Below are positions 33,762-39,475 of a stretch of 39,475 bases of DNA, one piece after another. The stretch is from an uncultured Prevotella sp. Lineage in GTDB: Bacteria > Bacteroidota > Bacteroidia > Bacteroidales > Bacteroidaceae. The translations under genes were made by a program, and so were the position numbers. Location: NCBI GenBank assembly GCA_944319815.1, contig CALUEX010000022.1, positions 1 through 39,475 of the forward strand, read 5' to 3'. Every line of letters starts with the position of its first letter. The stretch's first letter is position 1. The notes below the pieces were generated by a model. That model did no database searches, was not told where the DNA came from, and was given only the letters and a program-made list of their open reading frames with translations.

Positions 33762-34841
33762 ATGAAAAAAGCATTAACCGTTGCCGCCCTTGCGCTCGCC
33801 GCGCTGTCCGCCACGGCGCAGGAGACGGCCTACAAAATCACGGGCACGGTGCCCGAAGGGGTCAAGAAGGTGTATTTGTACGCATTGGCTGAGCGCGCAG
33901 CGATTGACAGCGCTACCGTAACCGACGGGAAATATGTGCTCGACGGCACGCGACCGAAGGACGACATACTCGTAGTTGACATCGACAACAGCGCCATTAT
34001 GCTGTTCAACGACGGCACGCCCGTGGACTTCGACATGGCAACAAATACGCTCGACGGCTCTGAATTGAACAAGAAGCTGCTTGAATGCCACACCTACCTG
34101 TCGCGCAACTCGGCCGAACTTGACTCGCTGTTCATGGAGTTCGACAAGGCCATGAAAGACCCTTCAGAGGCCGGGAAGGCAAAGGCGGAGGAACTGTCGG
34201 CCAAGTTTGACGCCATGAGGCGGCAGGCATTGGCCGAGGAAATAGCCGTAGTAAAGGAGAACAAGGACAACCTCATACCGGCCGCAATGCTCGGCCAGCT
34301 CTGCTATTCGCTCGACTACGACCAGCTGAAGGAGCTGTTGCCCGAGACCGCCCCTTACTACAACCACCCTGCCGTGGCACGTGCCAAGGCGCAACTGGCC
34401 AGTCTCGAGAAGCGCAGACCGGGCCTTCCGTTCACCGACTTAACGATGAACGACACCGAGGGAAAGCCCCGCAAACTGAGCGAGTGGTGCGGCAAGGGCA
34501 ACTATGTGTTGGTTGATTTCTGGGCAAGCTGGTGCGGCCCGTGCCGCCAGGAGATGCCCAACGTCGTGGCGAACTATAAGAAATACCACGGAAAAGGCTT
34601 CGAGGTCATTGGCGTTTCGTTCGACAACAACGCCGAAGCGTGGAAGGCTGCAATCAAACAGATAGGCATGGAATGGCCTAACATCAGCGACCTGAAGGCC
34701 TGGCAGTCGGCCGCCGTCACCGTCTACGGCATCAAGGCCATACCCGCCAACATCCTGCTCGACGGCGAAGGCAAGATAGTTGCCACCGACCTCCGCGGCG
34801 GCGCACTCGGCGAGAAGCTGAAGGAGGTATATGGATTTTAA
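33762..34841 (+). CDS. Exported TlpA-like thioredoxin with DUF4369 domain
   Basis: 359 residues. A signal peptide (MKKALTVAALALAALSATAQ) is followed by a DUF4369-type domain (about 25-120: YKITGTVPEGVKKVYLYALA, VDFDMATNTLDGSELNKKL), a helical linker, and an AhpC/TSA-Redoxin thioredoxin fold (about 225-359). The redox motif is W257-C258-G-P-C261 in FWASWCGPCRQEMPNVV, and the cis-Pro region is GIKAIPANILL. It should act in the periplasm or at the outer membrane as a thiol-disulfide reductant. Bacteroidetes carry many such proteins. No cytochrome-maturation genes are nearby, so its partner is unknown. Confidence 0.92.
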   Translation: MKKALTVAALALAALSATAQETAYKITGTVPEGVKKVYLYALAERAAIDSATVTDGKYVLDGTRPKDDILVVDIDNSAIMLFNDGTPVDFDMATNTLDGSELNKKLLECHTYLSRNSAELDSLFMEFDKAMKDPSEAGKAKAEELSAKFDAMRRQALAEEIAVVKENKDNLIPAAMLGQLCYSLDYDQLKELLPETAPYYNHPAVARAKAQLASLEKRRPGLPFTDLTMNDTEGKPRKLSEWCGKGNYVLVDFWASWCGPCRQEMPNVVANYKKYHGKGFEVIGVSFDNNAEAWKAAIKQIGMEWPNISDLKAWQSAAVTVYGIKAIPANILLDGEGKIVATDLRGGALGEKLKEVYGF

Positions 34842-34851
34842 TCTTTTGGTA

Positions 34852-35000
34852 GTTAAAGAAGTCAAAGAAGTTAAAGGAGTTAAAGACAAATGCCTTGTTG
34901 GTAAGAGTGGATATAAATCCCAACTACCAGCAAGGCATTTGTCTTTAACTCCTCAGCGACCACAGGGAGCGATAACTCCTTTAACTCCCTTAACTCCTTA
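34852..35000. repeat. Period-9 inverted repeat between convergent genes
   Basis: The perfect arms 34875-34897 and 34931-34953 (23 bp, containing gttaaagacaaatgcctt) flank a 33-nt core. The outer parts are tandem 9-mers (agttaaaga, agtcaaaga, agttaaagg on the left; tcctttaac, tcccttaac on the right). It fills the gap between the TlpA-like and Hsp20 genes and may end both transcripts. The same unit type reappears at 39,341-39,475. Confidence 0.92.
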
Positions 35001-35003
35001 ATA

Positions 35004-35429
35004 TCATCCTACCGTTATCTGCCTAACCACGTTCTGCTCCTCTTTCTTGAGCTTGGGCAGCGTCACTGTAAGCACGCCGTCAGCCACCTTGGCCGATATG
35101 TTGTTGCGGTCAACGTCGTCGGGGAGGATGAGCGTCTGCTCAAACTTTGAGTAAGCGAACTCACGGCGCAGGTAATGCGCTTTCTTGTTATCCTCGTTAT
35201 GCTCCTTCTTGCTTTCCATCTTGATGTGCAAGTCACCCTCCTGGTTGAGGTGAACGTTGAAGTCTTCCTTCGTCATTCCCGGTGCTGCAACCTCCACTTC
35301 ATAGTCAACCGCGCTTTCCTTCACGTTTATAGCCGGTGCGGTAGCGTTCGTCCTCGGCATGAAGTCAGTATCAAAGAAATCGTTAAATACGTCCGGTAAC
35401 CAACTGTTTTTACGATTAACTGGTGTCAT
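35004..35429 (-). CDS. Hsp20/alpha-crystallin small heat-shock protein
   Basis: 141 residues. A short N-terminal arm (WLPDVFNDFFDTDF) precedes the alpha-crystallin domain (about 35-130): VDYEVEVAAPGMTKEDFNVH, LRREFAYSKFEQTLILPDDV and ADGVLTVTLPK, the conserved A-x-x-x-G-V-L signature. The C-terminal I-x-I/V tail is short (VRQITVG). It binds unfolding proteins as an oligomeric holdase. AGGAG-type ribosome binding sequence lies 8 nt before the ATG. Confidence 0.95.
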   Translation of the reverse strand: MTPVNRKNSWLPDVFNDFFDTDFMPRTNATAPAINVKESAVDYEVEVAAPGMTKEDFNVHLNQEGDLHIKMESKKEHNEDNKKAHYLRREFAYSKFEQTLILPDDVDRNNISAKVADGVLTVTLPKLKKEEQNVVRQITVG

Positions 35430-35506
35430 AATAATTGTCTCCTATTCGTTAAATGTTTTTATTTTCATTATTGTTTACGGCCTCAACCATTGCTTTCGGC
35501 CTTCAC

Positions 35507-35514
35507 CAAACGTA
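35507..35514 (-). promoter_or_regulatory. Possible hsp20 -7 element TACGTTTG
   Basis: The minus strand reads TACGTTTG, matching TAnnTTTG, about 78 nt before the hsp20 ATG, with a TTG 17 nt upstream. It lies 26 nt from an 18-bp perfect palindrome. Confidence 0.5.
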
Positions 35515-35540
35515 TTGCAAGTAACGTACCACAACGCTGA

Positions 35541-35580
35541 TTGCGCCAAAATGTCTTACAAATAAGACATTTTGGCGCAA
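35541..35580. promoter_or_regulatory. 18-bp perfect inverted repeat upstream of hsp20, possible operator
   Basis: Arms 35541-35558 (ttgcgccaaaatgtctta) and 35563-35580 are exact reverse complements with a 4-nt loop. It is unlike the dispersed repeat families, occurs once, and sits just upstream of the putative hsp20 promoter. It could be a binding site for a stress regulator, or a terminator for leftward transcription from the barrel gene. Confidence 0.6.
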
Positions 35581-35586
35581 TTAGCA

Positions 35587-35886
35587 AATTGAGAATTGAA
35601 AGTTGGGAATGGAAAATTATGATTACCTTATATATTTATTACGTTCCCGATAGCACCGTATCATTAAACAAAGGTAATCATAATTCTCCATTCCCAACTC
35701 TCAATCCTCAATTAAACTGCCTGATTATTGCGCCCCGATAGCACCGTATCATCAATCAAAGGTAATCATAATTCTCCATTCCCAACTCTCAATTCTCAAT
35801 TAAACTGCCTGATTATTGCGCCCCGATAGCACCGTATCATTAATCAAAGGTAATCATAATTCTCCATTCTCAACTCTCAATTCTCA
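35587..35886. repeat. Period-7 inverted repeat whose right half is repeated three times at 88-bp spacing
   Basis: The left arm 35587-35629 pairs with 35671-35713 at 40 of 43 positions. An 88-bp unit starting cccgatagcaccgtatcat begins at 35646, 35734 and 35822, each carrying ggtaatcataattct and the aactctcaattctcaatt-type arm. The array ends just before the stop of the barrel gene. Confidence 0.92.
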
Positions 35887-35892
35887 ATTAAA

Positions 35893-38010
35893 TCACCTTA
35901 TTCCGCTGTCGTAGTCGGCATTATTGAGCTTGCGTTGCTCGGCCTTATACTTGCGGCCATGGCTGAAGTTGTAAGACAGGGTAATGTAAACCATGTTGCC
36001 GTTGTCCTTTATCCACGTCTTGTAATGCGACTTGTAATAGCGGCTGTCGGTGTGTCCCGGGTATTCGTAGCCATGCGGATAGCCTACGAGTATTGCTCCG
36101 AGACCCACACGCAAGTCTTTCCACCTGTAGTTTACGCGCAGGTCCGACGAGTTCTCTCCTCCGCTCATGCTCTCTCCGTAGTAGCTTTTCGGCGTGTTGT
36201 AGAAGTCCGCCGTCACCGTCCAATTACCCAACATGAGGCTTGCGTCGATACCATACCGCCAACTGTTGAACGTGTGCCGGTAAGTAAGTCCGCGGCTGTC
36301 GTAACGTTGGAATGCACCGTACAGGCTGAAGTCGAGCACGTCTTTTATCGCGTGGAGCGTGAAATTCATGCGCGCCCACTTCTGTATCATGGCGCGTTGG
36401 TTCTCCGGTCGCGACACAATAAGGTATGTTCCGTCGGCCTGTTGCTCAGGTATGTAGCTTGACATGATGACGTCAGGCGCGTATGCTAATCCTCCATTGA
36501 CCCACCAACTGAACAAAGGAAGGTTCCAACTACACACAAAGTATGTGGAGTAAGAGGCATACGACTTCAGGTTTACGTTGCCGTCGCCGGCCATCATGTC
36601 GCTGCTTTGCTGGCGGACGTCGCTAAGTTGCGAGAGCGAAGGCACTCCTTGGCTCACCTCTCCGGCAAGCATTATTGACACGTTCTTGATTGCGTTGGTC
36701 TGCAAAGTCAGCCTCGGGCGGAACGTCCACTTCTCAAATCCGATGTCGCCTTGGTGGATTGATGCCCTGTTTGCACCCACACCGACCTGGTAGTTGAGCC
36801 AGGCGAACTTGCCCTGGAGCTGCGCAAAGAGGTAAAGGTTGTTCGAGTTGAGCAGCGCATCGGTGTTAACCGCGCCGGTATAGTCGTTGTCCGTGCGGCT
36901 GATTGAGAACTCGCCGCCGGCTGACAGAGTGGCTTTCTTGAACTCCTTGGCATAGATTGCCTCTGTGATTAGCGAGTATTTCTTGCCCAAAGTGGAGTAA
37001 CTGTAGTCGTTTATGGGGTCTGCCAGCATCGACTGTGACGGCGATTGGTCGAACAGGTACTGGCGCATCAGGTAGTCATAGTCGGTGTGTATATATGTTC
37101 CTACGACGTTTGCGACGATGCTTTGCCGGTGCGGCAGCTTGGCGGAGAAGTACAGGTCGAGCGACGGCGTGTAGCCGCTTGACGACGCCTTGTTGTACTG
37201 GTACAGGTCTGGCTGCCCCGTCTCTATGGCCAGCTGGTTGACACCGCGGTAGGGATTGTTGCTTATGTTGATGTTGAAACGCGCGTTGAAGGTGTACTTG
37301 TCAGGCTCGGCAAAGTTGTAACCCAGCTGGAAGTCGTGCGTGTTATACATGAAAGGGGTGTTGTATCCGCGGTATTCGCGGTGGCGCGTCGTGCCGTCCG
37401 GGAAGTAATAGTCGGCCGTCTCGTCATACCGCCGCTTGTCGTAGTCGCGGTAACTGAAGTTGTAGTTGAAGCTGAACTCCGACTTCTTGTGGTTGAACTT
37501 GAAGTAAGCGTTGCTGTTGTTGAAGCCTGTCGTGAACGCCTGCATTGCCTGCACGCCGCCCACGTAGCCTGAATACCGTCGCTTGACGATGTAGTTTATC
37601 ACGGCATCGAGCGACGTGTCGGAGTAGCGCACGCCCGGGTTCTCGATGTATTCAACGCGGATTACCTCGTCGGGTTGCAACGCGAGGATGTCCTGCGTGC
37701 CGGCTTTAACGTCGTTGATGCGCACCTGCACGCCACCGCCGCGCAGCGAGGAGATGGTCTGTTGCACAGGGTCAACCTTCAGTCCGGGCAGCATCATCAG
37801 CTTCAGCAGGTCGTAGCCGTTGGCCGACGAGCGTGCCATCTTCCTTGTGGGCAGGAACAACGTGCGGTCAACTTTCTGTATAGTGCGCATCCCGTTTACT
37901 GTAACCTCGCCGAGAACGAGCGTCGTGTCTACCGCCAACGTGTCCGTCTGGGCTGATGCCGTGGCGCAAAATGCCACGGCGGCAAGTGTTGTCAATAGCT
38001 TGTAAGTCAT
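35893..38010 (-). CDS. TonB-dependent-receptor-like outer-membrane barrel protein
   Basis: 705 residues. A signal peptide (MTYKLLTTLAAVAFCATASA) is followed by a short segment LGEVTVNGMRTIQKVDRTLF and a plug-like domain (about 55-145: GYDLLKLMMLPGLKVDP, LRGGGVQVRINDVKAG, VIRVEYIENPGVRYSD). The rest is a barrel rich in aromatic strands (OMP_b-brl_3/outer-membrane beta-barrel family). It lacks the CarboxypepD_reg domain common in SusC-type receptors, and no SusD partner is nearby, so it may take up a small ligand or act as a sensor-type receptor. The last residues (NNADYDSGIR) extend beyond the expected terminal strand. Confidence 0.87.
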   Translation of the reverse strand: MTYKLLTTLAAVAFCATASAQTDTLAVDTTLVLGEVTVNGMRTIQKVDRTLFLPTRKMARSSANGYDLLKLMMLPGLKVDPVQQTISSLRGGGVQVRINDVKAGTQDILALQPDEVIRVEYIENPGVRYSDTSLDAVINYIVKRRYSGYVGGVQAMQAFTTGFNNSNAYFKFNHKKSEFSFNYNFSYRDYDKRRYDETADYYFPDGTTRHREYRGYNTPFMYNTHDFQLGYNFAEPDKYTFNARFNINISNNPYRGVNQLAIETGQPDLYQYNKASSSGYTPSLDLYFSAKLPHRQSIVANVVGTYIHTDYDYLMRQYLFDQSPSQSMLADPINDYSYSTLGKKYSLITEAIYAKEFKKATLSAGGEFSISRTDNDYTGAVNTDALLNSNNLYLFAQLQGKFAWLNYQVGVGANRASIHQGDIGFEKWTFRPRLTLQTNAIKNVSIMLAGEVSQGVPSLSQLSDVRQQSSDMMAGDGNVNLKSYASYSTYFVCSWNLPLFSWWVNGGLAYAPDVIMSSYIPEQQADGTYLIVSRPENQRAMIQKWARMNFTLHAIKDVLDFSLYGAFQRYDSRGLTYRHTFNSWRYGIDASLMLGNWTVTADFYNTPKSYYGESMSGGENSSDLRVNYRWKDLRVGLGAILVGYPHGYEYPGHTDSRYYKSHYKTWIKDNGNMVYITLSYNFSHGRKYKAEQRKLNNADYDSGIR

Positions 38011-38081
38011 CTTTTTGCCTGTTAAATATTTGCGTTATGCTTTATAAACGCATTAACTTTTTTTTACAATCAATGTCGATG

Positions 38082-38089
38082 CAAAGGTA
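38082..38089 (-). promoter_or_regulatory. -7 element of the outer-membrane barrel gene
   Basis: The minus strand reads TACCTTTGCA, matching TAnnTTTG, with a leader of about 65 nt before the ATG at 38010. There is no clear -33 TTTG. Confidence 0.6.
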
Positions 38090-38220
38090 AAACGTTTACA
38101 ATTATTTATACGTTTTAAGGCATTAAAACGTGACAACGCTTAACAATTATTAAACAAAAGGAGGCTGCTTTATTTTCGGTTGGTTGCCATTGGCTTTGCA
38201 AAAGGCCGTGAATTGCAATG

Positions 38221-38259
38221 CAAAAGGCCACCTTTTAGCTTCTAAAAGGTGGCCTTTTG
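38221..38259. repeat. Dispersed-family hairpin, 16-bp perfect arms
   Basis: caaaaggccacctttt (38221-38236) pairs exactly with aaaaggtggccttttg (38244-38259). It is followed by gccgttgattgtcaa, a tail resembling that near 14,745. The remaining 38260-38396 shows no gene. Confidence 0.85.
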
Positions 38260-38396
38260 TAATCTAAAAGACGGCATATTGGCAAGCCGTTGATTGTCAA
38301 GCATTTAGAAAGAAGCCCACAATAGGGCCAATAAGGCCGATAAGGCTGATGCGACTGATAGGCCAAATAACCACTAACAATCAGCAAAAGCACATC

Positions 38397-38434
38397 AAGC
38401 TCCCTCCCTTCGGGAGGGTTGGGGTGGGTGTTTA
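38397..38434. repeat. G-rich CTCCCTTCGGGAGGG repeat at the 3' end of the Ppx/GppA gene
   Basis: Same sequence type as 31917-31953. Its end coincides with the stop codon (38432-38434) of the phosphatase gene. The ccctccc-ttc-gggaggg stem could help end transcription. Confidence 0.85.
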
Positions 38435-39328
38435 CAAATCCGACGCGGCGTACTTCGTCCTGTAAAGTCCGTCGATTATGCTGTCGGCCAAGCTGATGTT
38501 AGGCACCTTGATGACGTCGCAGCCAAGAGCCTCGGCCGCAACCATGAATATTTCAGATGCCGGGATGATGACGTCGGCACGGTCAGCCTTCAGCCCGTAT
38601 TGCTCTATGCGCTCCTCAACGCTCAAGGCCTTGAGCTTGCCGTAGATGCTCCTGATTTCGCTGACGGTCACCTCGCGCGTCTCCTTGTCTGAGTGGGAGA
38701 GCTTGAACAGCTTGTTGATGTTGCCTCCCGAGCCTATGATGCGTATGCCGGGCAAATCCTTGGCAAAGCGGCGCAGGTCGGCTTTCATGTTCTCGATGGT
38801 CTCTTTCGACACCATGCCGCCAAGCATACGCAGCGTGCCTACGTTGTACGACTGGCTGTGGATGAGCGCCCCGTCGTGCAGCAGGGATATTTCCGTGCTG
38901 CCTCCACCCACGTCGATGTAGGCATAGTTGCCCGTCGCGCTCTCGATGTTCTCCACGATGTTATTGCAAAGCAGGCGCGCTTCCTCGCGGCCGTTGATTA
39001 TTTCCAGGTTGATGCCCGTGGCTTCATAGAGCTTCTTCAGCACCTTCTTGCCGTTCTCGGCGTCACGCATGGCCGACGTGGCACAGGCGCGATAGTCGTC
39101 AACCTGGTTGAGCTTCATCAACTGGCGGAAGGCTTTTAGCATATGTTTCATCATGAGCATACGCTCCTTTGAGACCTTGCCGAGGGTGAACACGTCTGAG
39201 CCGAGGCGCAGGGGGACGCGCATATACATCACGCGCGAAATCTGTTGGTTGCCGTCCTGGGCCGTCCTGAAGTTCTTTATGAGCAGTCGCGCTCCGTTCG
39301 AACCGATGTCTATTGCTGCTAATCTCAT
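38432..39328 (-). CDS. Ppx/GppA-family phosphatase
   Basis: 298 residues of the actin-like ASKHA fold. MRLAAIDIGSNGARLLI is the phosphate-1 loop, DVGGGSTEISLL the second nucleotide-binding loop, and RIIGSGGNINKLFKLS the adenosine region. The conserved acidic residue lies in INGREEARLL. Family members hydrolyse polyphosphate (exopolyphosphatase) or pppGpp. The protein is the short form, without the C-terminal HD-like domain of E. coli Ppx. No polyphosphate kinase gene is visible, so which substrate is used cannot be said. Confidence 0.93.
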   Translation of the reverse strand: MRLAAIDIGSNGARLLIKNFRTAQDGNQQISRVMYMRVPLRLGSDVFTLGKVSKERMLMMKHMLKAFRQLMKLNQVDDYRACATSAMRDAENGKKVLKKLYEATGINLEIINGREEARLLCNNIVENIESATGNYAYIDVGGGSTEISLLHDGALIHSQSYNVGTLRMLGGMVSKETIENMKADLRRFAKDLPGIRIIGSGGNINKLFKLSHSDKETREVTVSEIRSIYGKLKALSVEERIEQYGLKADRADVIIPASEIFMVAAEALGCDVIKVPNISLADSIIDGLYRTKYAASDL

Positions 39329-39340
39329 GTATTTTTATTT

Positions 39341-39475
39341 TAAGGAGTTAAAGAAGTTAAAGGAGTTATCGCTCGCTTTGCTCGCTAGGAGTTAAAGACA
39401 AATGCTTTTACGGTTGCGCTTTCTCCTTATGGTTTATTATCTTTTTATATCTGGGAGTTAAAGAAGTTAAAGGAG
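39341..39475. repeat. Period-9 gttaaag repeat, cut by window edge
   Basis: Units such as aggagttaaagaagttaaag, and later gttaaagacaaatgc, match the element at 34852-35000, and another block begins at 39452. It lies upstream of the Ppx/GppA gene, so it is in the 5' region here, not at a 3' end. Confidence 0.8.

Noticed and set aside
35587-35886. A CRISPR array
   Set aside because: The 88-bp units are repeated throughout, with no unique spacers, and no cas genes are present.

Overview
This window looks like a chromosomal segment from a member of the Bacteroidales, most likely a Prevotella-type organism. The support is: promoters of the Bacteroidetes form (TTTG, about 19 nt, TAnnTTTG), a capsule locus headed by a UpxY/NusG-type antiterminator, a Bacteroidetes-style oxaloacetate decarboxylase subunit, a two-CxxC-cluster DUF362 protein, and many intergenic hairpin repeats. 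No tRNA, rRNA or CRISPR array was seen.

Layout. (1) Positions 1 to about 14,500, all on the minus strand: a capsule or exopolysaccharide operon that runs off the left edge. In transcription order it holds a very large UpxY-like protein, a degenerate tyrosine-recombinase-like protein, UDP-glucose dehydrogenase, UDP-glucuronate epimerase, a Wzx flippase, two hexapeptide acyltransferases, a Wzy polymerase, two GT2 glycosyltransferases, a third acyltransferase and two GT4 glycosyltransferases. Upstream of the operon, a promoter facing it lies inside a roughly 156-bp segment bounded by 26-bp inverted repeats (25/26 match). This is the architecture of a phase-variable, invertible capsule promoter. 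(2) 14,500-25,100: housekeeping genes (pepT, a Kef-type antiporter, lptD) plus a complete EcoRI-like restriction-modification system sitting between two 193-bp direct repeats. (3) 25,100-39,475: metabolic, envelope and stress genes (DUF362 ferredoxin-like protein, HD-domain protein, oxaloacetate decarboxylase alpha subunit, patatin/BamA-like protein, queF-yhhQ queuosine operon, TlpA-like thioredoxin, Hsp20, TonB-receptor-like barrel, Ppx/GppA).

Repeats are unusually prominent from 14.5 kb rightwards. One family is hairpins of the type AAAAGG...CCTTTT. A second group is long inverted repeats whose arms are built of 7-9-bp tandem units around unrelated cores. A third is a G-rich CTCCCTTCGGGAGGG family. 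Members of the last two groups lie in frame inside two protein-coding genes: next to the catalytic Asp of the patatin, in its N-terminal linker, and at the N-terminus of QueF. This resembles the in-frame palindromic elements known from Rickettsia.

How the genes work together: Ugd and the epimerase make UDP-glucuronate and UDP-galacturonate. The GT2 and GT4 enzymes and acyltransferases build and decorate a repeat unit, Wzx flips it and Wzy polymerises it. The UpxY-like protein probably lets RNA polymerase read the long operon once the invertible promoter faces it. YhhQ and QueF supply and reduce queuosine precursors. The EcoRI-like pair probably protects against foreign DNA with GAATTC specificity. 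All functional statements come from sequence reading and family knowledge; no alignment or database search was run.
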